Positions 42,591 to 51,059 of a DNA stretch of 58,227 nt are shown one piece after another. The stretch is taken from contig PXSB01000054.1 in the NCBI GenBank assembly GCA_003023185.1, positions 1 to 58,227 on the forward strand, written 5' to 3'. Position numbers and translations under genes: made by a program. Within the stretch, counting starts at the first letter, position 1; each line of letters opens with the position of its first letter. The stretch comes from Halobacteriales archaeon QS_9_67_17 (GTDB lineage: Archaea; Halobacteriota; Halobacteria; Halobacteriales; Haloarculaceae). The notes beneath the pieces were generated by a model. That model saw only the letters and a list, made by a program, of their open reading frames with translations. It searched no databases and had not been told where the DNA came from.

Positions 42591-43013
42591 TCAGGCCGCG
42601 AACGGATCGCCGTCGACGACGGCCACGCCGGCCGCGCTCGCCGCGAGCGCGATGACGCCCGCAGCGGCGATGGAGAATCCTCGCAGGACGATGGTGTCCG
42701 CCCCGTCGACGGCACCGAGGACGGCAGCGACGTTCACGCCCGTCTGTGAGGTGACGACCCACGCGCCGACCGCGACGAGGACGACGCCGAGGCCGGCGAG
42801 CAGTCGCCACGGGCGCTCGCTGTACCCCGCCTCCTGCACGATGCCGGCGACGCTCCCGACGAAGAGGAGGAGCCCCCCGACGGCCACCGGATACAGTCCC
42901 ATGAACACGCCGACCTCGCCGACGGCGAGCCCCAGCGCCACGAACAGCGGCCACGGGCTCGCCTTCGAGGCCTCGCTGGCCGGCATGGTCGCGTCCGCCT
43001 CTCCCTCAGACAT
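42591..43013 (-). CDS. Four-helix membrane protein near the oxidase (DUF7541-like)
   Basis: A 140-residue protein starting MSEGEADATMPASEASKASP, with an acidic head and about four hydrophobic helices (WPLFVALGLAVGEVGVFMGL, AVGGLLLFVGSVAGIV, LLAGLGVVLVAVGAWVV, IAAAGVIALAASAAGVAVV). It is first in the minus-strand oxidase cluster. Start chosen at 43013; the longer track ORF runs into the dispersed repeat. Confidence 0.75.
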   Translation of the reverse strand: MSEGEADATMPASEASKASPWPLFVALGLAVGEVGVFMGLYPVAVGGLLLFVGSVAGIVQEAGYSERPWRLLAGLGVVLVAVGAWVVTSQTGVNVAAVLGAVDGADTIVLRGFSIAAAGVIALAASAAGVAVVDGDPFAA

Positions 43014-43068
43014 TACGCCTACTGGGGACGGTGCCCTCAAAGCCTCGTCGGTGTCAAAAACGCCGGCG

Positions 43069-43343
43069 GTGTTCAGACAAGCTGGTCGTCGCTCGGCGCA
43101 CAACCGCGATGGGTGGGACTGAAAGGGGCCGGGCGGTACGGGAAGCACGGCGACGTAAGCACCGCAGTCCGACCGAAGGGAGGACAAGGCGCGCAGCGAG
43201 GTCTGCTCGCGGCCGCAGGCCGCTCGCACGGCCCGTGGCGGCTTCGCCGCCACGCTGTCCAGGCCTCGCTGCGGTCCTCTCGCTCGCTTCGCTCGCGTTG
43301 CGGTCCTTGCGTCGGCCGGGTGTCGCGACCTTTATACCAGCCA
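43069..43343 (+). repeat. Dispersed non-coding element, copy B, with divergent 3' part
   Basis: Begins GTGTTCAGACAAGCTGGTCG, has the core GGTGGGACTGAAAGGGGCC and the ACGGGAAGCACGGCGACG stretch, then departs from the other copies. The second half is GC-rich with palindromes, including GTGGCGGCTTCGCCGCCAC. It ends in CTTTATACC, which doubles as the TATA box of the mvaD gene. Confidence 0.75.
43330..43338 (+). promoter_or_regulatory. TATA box for the phosphomevalonate decarboxylase gene
   Basis: CTTTATACC lies about 27 bp before the ATG at 43361, giving a leaderless transcript. It coincides with the terminal motif of dispersed repeat copy B. Confidence 0.6.
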
Positions 43344-43360
43344 CGGCCGGCCCTACGCGC

Positions 43361-44332
43361 ATGAAGGCGACCGCGAAGGCCCATCCGATTCAGGGGCTCG
43401 TGAAGTACCACGGGATGCGCGATCCGGAACTTCGGCTCCCGTACCACGACTCGATCAGCGTCTGTACCGCGCCCTCACACTCGAAGACGACCGCCGAGTT
43501 CGACGACGCGCTCGCCGCCGACGAGATCGTCATCGACGGCGAGGCGGCCACGGGTCGCGGCCGCGAGCGCGTCGAGATGGTGATCGACCACGTCCGCAAC
43601 CTCGCGAACATCGACGCGCCGGTGCGCTTCCACTCGGCGAACAACTTCCCGACGAACATCGGCTTCGGCTCCTCGTCGTCCGGCTTCGCGGCCGCGGCGA
43701 TGGCGCTGGTGGAGGCCGCAGGGCTCGACATGACGCGACCGGAGGTATCGACGGTCGCCCGTCGCGGCTCCTCCTCCGCGGCGCGGGCCGTCACCGGCGC
43801 GTTCTCGCAGCTCGATGCCGGGATGAACGACGAGGACTGTCGATCCCACCGCATCGAGACAGGGCTGGAGGACGACCTGCGGATCGTCGCCGCGGAGGTG
43901 CCGGCGTTCAAGCACACCGAGGAGGCCCATAGAGAGGCGGAGGAGTCGCATATGTTCGACGCGCGGATGGCGCACATCCACGAGCAGATAGCCGATATGC
44001 GTGACGCGCTCCGGCGTGAGGCGTTCGGCGAGGCGTTCGAGTTGGCCGAACACGACTCGCTGTCACTGGCCGCGACGACGATGACCGGCCCCGCGGGCTG
44101 GGTGTACTGGCAGCCGGAGACGCTGGCAGTGTTCGAGACGGCCCGAGAGCTGCGCGAGGAGGAAGGGATTCCCGTCTACTACTCGACGGACACGGGGGCG
44201 TCGGTGTACGTGAACACGACCGCTGCCCACGTCGACCGCGTGGAGTCGGCCGTCGCCGAGCACGTCCCGACGCGCGTCTGGGAGGTCGGTGGTCCCGCAC
44301 AGGTACTCGACGAGAGCGAGGCGCTGTTTTAG
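43361..44332 (+). CDS. mvaD: Phosphomevalonate decarboxylase (haloarchaeal mevalonate pathway)
   Basis: A 323-residue GHMP-fold enzyme. The start MKATAKAHPIQGLVKYHGMR is placed after the TATA box. The phosphate-binding region is FPTNIGFGSSSSGFAAAAMA, and SVARRGSSSAARAVTGAF-like sequence follows. It decarboxylates mevalonate 5-phosphate (or diphosphate) in isoprenoid lipid synthesis; in haloarchaea the monophosphate is the known substrate, followed by isopentenyl phosphate kinase. It converges on the cupin gene with a 4-bp overlap. Confidence 0.9.
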   Translation: MKATAKAHPIQGLVKYHGMRDPELRLPYHDSISVCTAPSHSKTTAEFDDALAADEIVIDGEAATGRGRERVEMVIDHVRNLANIDAPVRFHSANNFPTNIGFGSSSSGFAAAAMALVEAAGLDMTRPEVSTVARRGSSSAARAVTGAFSQLDAGMNDEDCRSHRIETGLEDDLRIVAAEVPAFKHTEEAHREAEESHMFDARMAHIHEQIADMRDALRREAFGEAFELAEHDSLSLAATTMTGPAGWVYWQPETLAVFETARELREEEGIPVYYSTDTGASVYVNTTAAHVDRVESAVAEHVPTRVWEVGGPAQVLDESEALF

Positions 44333-44861
44333 CGGTCGCTACCGCACGCAGTACACGTGATCGTCATCGCGTCCATCGCCGGCATCCGCGGGTCATCGGC
44401 GTCGCTCGCCGCCAGCGAGTGGACCGTCTCCGCGCCGCAGTCGGGACAGTCGACGAGCGCCTCCACGCCGTCCCACGCGTGTCGCTCTGACCCGACGCCG
44501 ATTGCCAGCCCCGTCACGGGTTCCTTGGTCTCGTTGCGGCCCTGCTGGAAGACATCGCCCGCCTCGAAGTGGATCGCCCCCATGGGGCCGACCTCGGTCG
44601 TCTCGCTCGCCTCGTTCGGGTCGGGCGTCGTCTCGAACGTCGCCGTCCCCTCCAGCACGACGAACAGTTCCTCCTGATCCGTGTGGGTGTCTGATCCGTG
44701 TGGGGGTGGAGGCCGCCAGAGAACGACTCACCGGGGTCGAGTTCCAGATACGTCGCGACGAACCCCATCGCATCGATGGCCCGCGACAGCGACCGTCGGT
44801 CCTCGTTTGTCCCCATGAAGTGTGGCACCCGTTCCACGTCGTCGAGATCGATCTGTTTCAT
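44329..44861 (-). pseudogene. Cupin protein gene broken by a 17-bp tandem duplication
   Basis: The N-terminal frame MKQIDLDDVERVPHFMGTNE ... GLHPHTDQ is followed by TPTRIRRN in the wrong frame. The true continuation EELFVVLEGTATFETTPDPN is in another frame and runs to CTACGSDR at 44329. At the junction, CCCACACGGATCAG occurs twice in tandem, so a 17-bp near-perfect duplication (one mismatch) explains the shift. Removing it restores HTDQEELFVVLEG. The restored protein would be a cupin barrel with a C-terminal CxxC...CxxC zinc site. Function unknown. Confidence 0.8.
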
Positions 44862-44940
44862 GTGGCGTGTTCACATTTTTCTCGGTGAAAGTCTGCGTGT
44901 CGGTCGCAGGAGTGTCAAATCAGGGGTGATTGCGGAGAGT

Positions 44941-45118
44941 AGGCGAGCAACGAGGTGTAGAAAGCCCCCGGTCGCTACGGTCGCGCGGCTCGCTGCGCGC
45001 CTCGCTCACTGCGTTCGCTGCGGTGCTTGCGTCGCCGGGCTTCCCGTACCGACCGGCCCCTTTCAGTCCCACCCACCGCGGTCACTCAGCCAAGCGACGA
45101 CCCGCGTATCTGAACACC
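44941..45118 (-). repeat. Dispersed non-coding element, copy C
   Basis: Read on the minus strand: GTGTTCAGATACGCGGGTCG, core GGTGGGACTGAAAGGGGCC, then ACGGGAAGCCCGGCGACG, CGCGCGACCGTAGCGACCGG, and end GGGGGCTTTCTACACC. It lies in the gap between the divergently transcribed cupin and NADH dehydrogenase genes. Confidence 0.8.
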
Positions 45119-45235
45119 GCCGTTGCTCGCTGAGGCCGGGATGTCGCTCCACAGAAGCCACGCACGGCACGGTTCCGCCGCGTCCGAGCCGGCAGGTTCC
45201 GGCAGACCCAAGCGGCACGCGCCCGAACGTTGCGT

Positions 45236-46290
45236 ATGCATGTCGCCGTGTTCGGTGCCGGCTACGCTGGCCTAACGGTCGCGCGCCGGCTCGAACGAGC
45301 CCTCCCCGCCACGGTCGAGTTGACGCTGGTCGACGAGCACCCGTACCACCTCGTCCAGCACGAACTACACCGCGTCATCCGCCGGCCAGAGGTGGCCGAA
45401 ACTATCCGCGCCGGAACCGCCGAACTCGCAGACGAGGACACTATCGACTACGACTACGCGGCGATCTGCTTCGGCGCGGAGACGGCCTTCTACGGGCTTC
45501 CGGGCGTCGAGGAACACGCACTGCCGCTCAAGCGACTCGCACACGCCGACCGTATCCGGTCGCGGTTTCACGCGGCAGAAGGCGGCCAGTTCGTCGTCGG
45601 CGGGGCGGGCCTCTCCGGGATACAGGTCGCGGGTGAACTCGCCGCGACCGCCGAGGAGAACGACTACGACGCGGAGATTCACCTGCTGGAGATGGCGGAC
45701 ACCGTCGCGCCGGGCTTCGACGCCGAGTTCCAGCGGACAGTCCGTGAGACGCTCGACGATAGCGGCATCGACGTTCACACCGGGGCGACAGTCGCGGAAG
45801 CGACGGCCGACGCGGTCGAACTCGAATCCGGCAAATCCCTCGCGTACGATGGCTTCGTCTGGACGGGCGGTATCCGCGGGCCGAACGCGCTCGACGGCGA
45901 GCGTCGTGAGACGCGGGGCACGCTTCGCGTCGACGACACTACCTTCGTCGCTGGCGACGCGGCTCGCGTGGCCGACAGCAGCGGCGACCCGGTTCCGGCG
46001 AGCGCACAGACCGCGCTCCGCGAGGCGAAGGTCGCGGCCGACAACATCGCCACGCTCGTCGACCACGACCTGTCCGACGGAGGTGGCTCGACCAGCGTCA
46101 ACTCGACCGCTACACCTTCGACTCGCCGGGGTGGGTCGTCACGGTCGGCGACGACGCCGTCGCACAGGTCGGCCCGTCGGTGCTCCGAGGACAGGCCGCC
46201 CGCGCCGCGAAGGCGACTATCGGCGCGGCACATCTCTCCTCCGTCGGCGCTATCACCGACGCCTCGCGACTCGCGAGAGAGGAGTTGTGA
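45236..46290 (+). pseudogene. Type II NADH dehydrogenase-like FAD/NAD oxidoreductase, frameshifted near the 3' end
   Basis: The start MHVAVFGAGYAGLTVARRLE (45236) carries the FAD-binding GxGxxG motif. A second GxGxxG is FVVGGAGLSGIQVAGELAA, and the FAD-contact TFVAGDAARVADSS region follows. The frame holds until VDHDLSDGGG (about 46085). The C-terminal part, LDQRQLDRYTFDSPGWVVTV ... ASRLAREEL, is in another frame to 46290. The lost frame removes the membrane-associated C-terminus. If intact it would pass electrons from NADH to quinone without pumping protons. Confidence 0.8.
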
Positions 46291-46650
46291 TCAGACGTTC
46301 GGGATGCCGACCGCCGACAGCGACGTGAGACCGAGGGCGCTCAACACACCGAGCACGACCAGCGCCGCGACCCACGCGACGAGCGCGATACCGCCGGCGC
46401 GGAGCCAGCCGACGCCGTAGCGCCACCTGATGACGAGTAGATACGCCAGCAGCGTGAGCGCAGGTCCGAGCAGCGGGATGCCACCGACGAAACCGCTGAC
46501 GACCGTCCAGACGACGGCGCCGACGCCGGCCGTGACGAGGGCGTGCGTGTAATCCTGTGCCGACACGAGCAGGCGAGCGCCGAGGTGGATGCCGACGCCG
46601 CCGACGAGGAGACTGGCCAGCAGGACGACGGCGTTGTCGAGTGGAGCCAT
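46291..46650 (-). CDS. Small four-helix membrane protein
   Basis: A 119-residue, almost fully hydrophobic protein (AVVLLASLLVGGVGIHLGAR, ALVTAGVGAVVWTVVSGFVG, LLGPALTLLAYLLVIRWRYG, LVAWVAALVVLGVLSALGLT). Its stop abuts the end of the NADH dehydrogenase gene. Function unknown. Confidence 0.75.
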   Translation of the reverse strand: MAPLDNAVVLLASLLVGGVGIHLGARLLVSAQDYTHALVTAGVGAVVWTVVSGFVGGIPLLGPALTLLAYLLVIRWRYGVGWLRAGGIALVAWVAALVVLGVLSALGLTSLSAVGIPNV

Positions 46651-46693
46651 CGTCCGGCTATCGGCTCCCCCGGGTTCTCATCCTTGTGGCCGC

Positions 46694-47482
46694 TCACTCC
46701 GGTCGCGGGCCGTCCGGCAGCGCCGTCGCGTCGATGAGCGAGTCGGCCACCGCGTCGTGATCGGGGAGGTGTTCGCCCAGTCCAGCGGCCGTCGCGACGG
46801 TCGTCAGGAAGGTCGCCTCCCGGCAGGGCAGGTCGGTGCGCGGGCCGCCGGCGCTCCCGTCGTGGTGAGCCAACACGCCCTCGATACCCCGGGCGACCGT
46901 CGCCGGGTCGCGCACGAGGATGCCGTCGATTGTCTCCGAGCGGCCGCCGTACAGCGCTCGCTCCTCGTGTTCGGTCGTCGCGAAGAAGCCGGCGTTGGCG
47001 AGTCGGGTCACGGTTCCGGCGAACCGTTCGCCGGCCCGCTCCATCTCGCCGGCGTCGCCGAGCGCGCCGGCCGCGAACGCGAGGTAGTAGTCGCGGTGTA
47101 GCGCCGCTCGCTCGTCTAACTCCCCGAGGTCAGTCCGGTCGACCGCGCGTTTCAGCCCGCGGGCGAGGCCCGGCACGGCCTGTTTCGATCCCGCGAGCGT
47201 CGCAGCCCGAAGCGCGTAGTACCGCTCGTCGACCGGGTCGGTGCCGGCGTCGGCCGCGCCGGCGTGGAGTTCCATCGCCGTATCGAACCAGCGCCGGGCC
47301 GTGTCGGTGTCGTCGCGCACCTGCACGAGGCCGGCGGCGGCTTTCTCGGCCAGTGTCGCCGTCGTGGCGCGGTAATCGCCGAGTTCGTCGTCGGGGACGG
47401 CACCCGTGGCGAGCGCCTCGGTTCGGTCGTCGAGCGTCGCCAACTCGCCGTCGAGCCAGCCGGTCAGGTCTGTCACGGCCAT
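46694..47482 (-). CDS. Conserved helical protein of unknown function
   Basis: A 262-residue soluble protein. Start chosen at MAVTDLTGWLDGELATLDDR (47482). It is mostly alpha-helical (ATTATLAEKAAAGLVQVRDD, RRWFDTAMELHAGAADAG), possibly with TPR-like hairpins. No catalytic motif is recognised. It lies near thiE on the same strand but with a 75-bp gap. Confidence 0.7.
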   Translation of the reverse strand: MAVTDLTGWLDGELATLDDRTEALATGAVPDDELGDYRATTATLAEKAAAGLVQVRDDTDTARRWFDTAMELHAGAADAGTDPVDERYYALRAATLAGSKQAVPGLARGLKRAVDRTDLGELDERAALHRDYYLAFAAGALGDAGEMERAGERFAGTVTRLANAGFFATTEHEERALYGGRSETIDGILVRDPATVARGIEGVLAHHDGSAGGPRTDLPCREATFLTTVATAAGLGEHLPDHDAVADSLIDATALPDGPRPE

Positions 47483-47557
47483 GCGTAGTAGTTCGCGCGC
47501 ATCACGGGTAGCAGTACGCCCGAAGTGGTTCGGGCGACAGCGCCCACCCACCTGCCC

Positions 47558-48193
47558 TCACGCCCCCGTCGCGTCCGCGACGGCCTCGTTCAGCCGTCGG
47601 GTCGCGGCGGCCGGGTCGTCTGCACGCGTGATGGCCGAGATGACCGCCACGCCGTCGGCACCGGCCGCGACCACGTCCCCCGCGTTCTCGACGGTGACAC
47701 CGCCGATGCCGACGAACGGTAGATCGACCCCCTCGCGGATGGCGCGAACGCGGTCGAGGCCCACCTTCGAGTCCTCGGGGTCGGTGTCCTTCGACGAGGT
47801 GGCGTACACCGCGCCGACGCCGAGATAATCCGCGCCGGCGGCCGCGGCCGCCTCCGCCCCGGCGACAGTCGAGACGGACCGACCGATGATCGCATCGGGG
47901 CCGAGTTGGTCGCGTGCGACCGCGACGGGCAGGTCGTCGTCGCCGAGGTGGACGCCGTCGGCGTCGAGTGCCGCCGCGAGGTCGATCCGGTCGTTGACGA
48001 TGAGCGGCACGTCTGCGGCCGCGGTCAGTTCTCGCACCGTCTGCCCGACTTCGTATCGGTCGCGCGCGCTTGCCGCCTTCTCGCGGAGTTGGACCACGCC
48101 GATGCCGCCGGCAAGTGCTGCTTTGACCACCTCGACGGTCGTCCGATCTGGCGACAGCGCCGCGCCGGTGACCAGATACGTCCCGAGATCCAT
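47558..48193 (-). CDS. thiE: Thiamine-phosphate synthase
   Basis: A 211-residue TIM-barrel enzyme that joins hydroxymethylpyrimidine diphosphate and thiazole phosphate into thiamine phosphate. Motifs: GIGVVQLREKAASARDRYEV, VPLIVNDRIDLAAALDADGV, HLGDDDLPVAVARD, and the phosphate loop VGIGGVTVENAG. The start MDLGTYLVTGAALSPDRT at 48193 was chosen over the longer ORF. Thiamine diphosphate would serve enzymes such as the E1 encoded earlier in the window. Confidence 0.95.
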   Translation of the reverse strand: MDLGTYLVTGAALSPDRTTVEVVKAALAGGIGVVQLREKAASARDRYEVGQTVRELTAAADVPLIVNDRIDLAAALDADGVHLGDDDLPVAVARDQLGPDAIIGRSVSTVAGAEAAAAAGADYLGVGAVYATSSKDTDPEDSKVGLDRVRAIREGVDLPFVGIGGVTVENAGDVVAAGADGVAVISAITRADDPAAATRRLNEAVADATGA

Positions 48194-48443
48194 CGGTGGC
48201 GCGTATCGGTGGCTCGCGCAAAAGGGTGGTGTCCGGTGAACTCCGGGCAATCGTGGTCGGAGCGAACAAGCGCGACACACAGACCGACGGTCTACAGGGA
48301 GAGTCGGCCGTTGTATCATGCACCTGCACTCTGACACAGGCCGACTCGCCGAGTCAGCGACGTGTGAACGCGGCCCACTCGCCGTGGTATTTTATTGTGT
48401 TGTCGTGTGAATTTCTGTATCAGTCGTGCGGCCAATTCCCCCC

Positions 48444-49559
48444 ATGTTCGGACTTTCGACCCAGAACTTTCGACTGCTGTTGTCGGCGGTGGTCGCCATC
48501 AGCGGCGTCCTCCTCCTCATTGGCGTGCGGGCCGGCGTCCGGTTGACCGAACAGTTCTTCCGCGATCACGCGGTGACGGACGATTATCTCTCGCAGGTGC
48601 CCGCCGTGCTCGTCCCGACGCGACTGTTGCGGCTACTGGTGCAGGGCGTCGTGCTGTTCGAGGTGGCGCTGCTCCTGTTGTACGTCTGGGGGTACGGCGG
48701 CATCGTCGGACAGATCGGCGAGTTCATCGTCGATCTGGTGCCGTTGCTGATCCGGACGGGCGGAACGCTGCTACTGCTGGCCGGTCTCGTCCTCGGACTG
48801 AATCTGGTCCGCGAGCGGATCACGTCGCTGTCGGACGAGGTCGACCGCATGACGGACCACGAGGAGCGGGTGTTGCTCCGGATGGCGCATCTGCTCGTCT
48901 TCGTCGCCGTCGGGCTGGCGACCCTCTCACTGTGGAGCTTCAACCTCGGCAATCTCATCATCGGGGCGGGGTTCCTCGGCATCGTCGTCGGGATGGCGTC
49001 CCGGCAGATACTCCAGTCCGGCCTCGCCGGTATCGTGCTCATGTTCTCGCGGCCGTTCGAGGTCGGCGACTGGGTCGAGATCGGCGACGACGAGGGCACC
49101 GTCACCGACATCAGTCTGATGCACACCCACCTGCGGAGCTTCGACGGCGAGATCGTCACGATCCCGAACGACCGGGTCGACGCGTCGACCGTCGTCAACC
49201 GGTCGGAACACGGCCGGCTTCGACTCGATGTGGACGTCGGCGTCGACTACGACGCCGACCTCGATGTCGTCGAGGGGGTCGTGGTCGACGCCGTCAGAGA
49301 TGTCGACAGCGTGCTCGACGCGCCGTCGCCCGAGGTGGTCGGCATCGAGTTCGGCGACTCGTCGGTCGTGGTTCGCGTCCGGTTCTGGATCGACAACCCC
49401 TCGTCACACCGGAAGTGGCGCGCGCGGACGGCGGTGATCCGCGCGATCAAGACCGCACTCGACGAGGCCGGCATCGACATCCCGTACCCCGTCCGGAACT
49501 TCAGGCCGTCGGAGCGCGCCGTCGAAGCCGACGCCGAACGAATCCCAAGATCGAAGTGA
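48444..49559 (+). CDS. MscS-family mechanosensitive channel
   Basis: A 371-residue membrane protein. The start MFGLSTQNFRLLLSAVVAIS (48444) was preferred; an in-frame GTG at 48426 is also possible. Helices occupy residues ~8-28, 65-85, 95-120 and the pore helix region (LGNLIIGAGFLGIVVGMASR). The beta domain follows (RPFEVGDWVEIGDDEGTVTD, LRSFDGEIVTIPNDRV). It releases solutes on osmotic downshock. It is followed 24 bp later by the PAS gene. Confidence 0.92.
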   Translation: MFGLSTQNFRLLLSAVVAISGVLLLIGVRAGVRLTEQFFRDHAVTDDYLSQVPAVLVPTRLLRLLVQGVVLFEVALLLLYVWGYGGIVGQIGEFIVDLVPLLIRTGGTLLLLAGLVLGLNLVRERITSLSDEVDRMTDHEERVLLRMAHLLVFVAVGLATLSLWSFNLGNLIIGAGFLGIVVGMASRQILQSGLAGIVLMFSRPFEVGDWVEIGDDEGTVTDISLMHTHLRSFDGEIVTIPNDRVDASTVVNRSEHGRLRLDVDVGVDYDADLDVVEGVVVDAVRDVDSVLDAPSPEVVGIEFGDSSVVVRVRFWIDNPSSHRKWRARTAVIRAIKTALDEAGIDIPYPVRNFRPSERAVEADAERIPRSK

Positions 49560-49583
49560 TCGCCGGTCGACGGCCAGAACACG

Positions 49584-50426
49584 ATGATCGACGCGGCACA
49601 CGTCGTCTACGTCGGAGAGGGGACGCTACTGCCGGACGACGAGACGTTCGCCGTCCGGACCGTCGCCGACCCGAGCGAGGTGTATCCCGAACTCGAAACG
49701 GCCGAGGTCGACTGCGTCGTCTGTGACGCTCGCGTCGACTGGGCGGCGCTCGACGTCGGCCTCGACGACCGATTCAACGACGTGCCGTTCGTGGTGTACG
49801 GCGAGGCCACGCCGGAGCGGATCGAGCGCACCGACGACGCGGTCGACGCGCTGGTGCCTCGCGGTGCCAGCGACGCCTACGTCGCCGCGCGCATCCGCGA
49901 CGTCGTCGCCGACGGCGACCGACGCGAGACGCGTCTCGAACGCGTCGACGCCCGATTCTATGCCCTCGCGGAGAGCATCAACGCCGGCATCGTCACCGTC
50001 GACACGGACGGCATCGTCCAGTTCGCCAATCCCGGCATCGAGTCGATCCTCGGCTGGGATCCCGAGGAGTTAGAGGGCGGCCCGGTGACGAGGCTCGTTC
50101 CCGAGCGTCTCGTCTCACAGCACCACGAGGGGATCGAACGGTATCTCGACACCGGCGAGCGCACCATCAACTGGGCCGGTACGGAGTTTCCGGCGGTGAG
50201 CGAATCCGGCGACGAGGTGTCGCTCACGCTCGCGCTCGGCGAGTTCGAACACGCGGGGGACCGCTATCTCAGCGCCATCGTCTCCGAGCGACCGGACGAC
50301 ATCGACGCCGACCGGCTTCGAGACGAACTCGAAACGGCACGCGAGGCGATTGCATCGCTGCCGGACGAGGACTCCGGAGCCGTCGCGGCCGCGCTCCAGC
50401 GAGTGCGGGACCTCCTCGACGAGTAG
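49584..50426 (+). CDS. Receiver-like plus PAS domain protein without an output domain
   Basis: A 280-residue soluble protein. Residues 1-115 resemble a receiver fold, but the usual phospho-acceptor region reads DCVVCDARVDWAALDVG and the acidic pocket near the N-terminus is missing. Residues about 125-245 are a PAS domain (RFYALAESINAGIVTVDTDG, GIESILGWDPEELEGGPV). A short coiled helix ends the protein. There is no kinase or DNA-binding domain, so it probably acts through a partner. It is close behind the mscS gene. Confidence 0.8.
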   Translation: MIDAAHVVYVGEGTLLPDDETFAVRTVADPSEVYPELETAEVDCVVCDARVDWAALDVGLDDRFNDVPFVVYGEATPERIERTDDAVDALVPRGASDAYVAARIRDVVADGDRRETRLERVDARFYALAESINAGIVTVDTDGIVQFANPGIESILGWDPEELEGGPVTRLVPERLVSQHHEGIERYLDTGERTINWAGTEFPAVSESGDEVSLTLALGEFEHAGDRYLSAIVSERPDDIDADRLRDELETAREAIASLPDEDSGAVAAALQRVRDLLDE

Positions 50427-50517
50427 GTCGACGCGGATCCGTTCGCTGGACCGTATCCCCGGACTTCGGCCCGTCACGACCCTATCTGTGTCAGATAAGC
50501 TGCGTTCGGTCCCCCGT

Positions 50518-50525
50518 GTTATATG
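50518..50525 (+). promoter_or_regulatory. TATA box for the leader ORF/repeat-helix gene
   Basis: GTTATATG is centred 29 bp before the ATG at 50551, so transcription should begin at or next to that ATG. Confidence 0.5.
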
Positions 50526-50550
50526 TTCGATTGGTGAGTAGCTCGTCCCG

Positions 50551-50625
50551 ATGGACAGCGAGCCGAGACGGCGAAACACTCCCCGAGCGGACGGCACCCC
50601 CCGACTCCCCGACGACAGTCGATGA
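50551..50625 (+). CDS. Putative 24-codon leader ORF coupled to the next gene
   Basis: MDSEPRRRNTPRADGTPRLP and four more residues end in TGA, which overlaps the ATG of the next gene in ATGA. The peptide is Arg/Pro-rich and has no known motif. Because the mRNA start is predicted right at its ATG, ribosomes would enter here and reach the downstream start by coupling. It may be a regulatory leader or a chance ORF. Confidence 0.4.
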   Translation: MDSEPRRRNTPRADGTPRLPDDSR

Positions 50626-51002
50626 GCGACGACGCAGACGGCGGTCAGTCGGTGTCCGCGTTTGTCCCCGTCGAAGACTCGACGGACCGGCAGTCGGACG
50701 ACCGCGGATCGCCGGTCCAGACAGATTCGGAGCAGGCGACGGACGACGCGGCCGAAGCGTCGACGGACGGAACGGTCGACGCAAAAGCAGAGTCGGTCGG
50801 CGATGCCAGCGCGGAAGCGGAGGAAGATATCGCCGCCGCGCTCAACGAACTCGCCGCGCGTGGCGAGGAGGCCGCCGGAGATGTCGATGCGGCGCTCGAT
50901 GAACTCGTCGCACGCGGCGAAGCAGCCGACGGGGATATCGACGCCGCGCTCGACGAACTCGCGGACCGTGGCACGCGAACGGACGAGGCTACCGAGGAGT
51001 AG
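50622..51002 (+). CDS. Acidic protein with three 18-residue helical repeats
   Basis: A 126-residue soluble, very acidic protein. The first ~70 residues look disordered (Asp/Ser/Thr/Ala). Then follow three units of 18 residues: DIAAALNELAARGEEAAG, DVDAALDELVARGEAADG and DIDAALDELADRGTRTDE. The period equals five helix turns, so the units would stack as one long amphipathic helix or a helical array. No signal peptide. Function unknown. Confidence 0.7.
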   Translation: MSDDADGGQSVSAFVPVEDSTDRQSDDRGSPVQTDSEQATDDAAEASTDGTVDAKAESVGDASAEAEEDIAAALNELAARGEEAAGDVDAALDELVARGEAADGDIDAALDELADRGTRTDEATEE

Positions 51003-51059
51003 CGGTGAGTTCCTGTCGCGAGCCAGTGGGAGTATCGAGGCGGAAGAGTGGGTTCGGGC

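Noticed and set aside
43031-43364. ORFs overlapping dispersed repeat copy B, similar to ORFs over copies A, C and D
   Set aside because: The same peptide strings (PFQSHPS, RRPAYLNTA types) recur wherever the element occurs; they are translations of a non-coding repeat.
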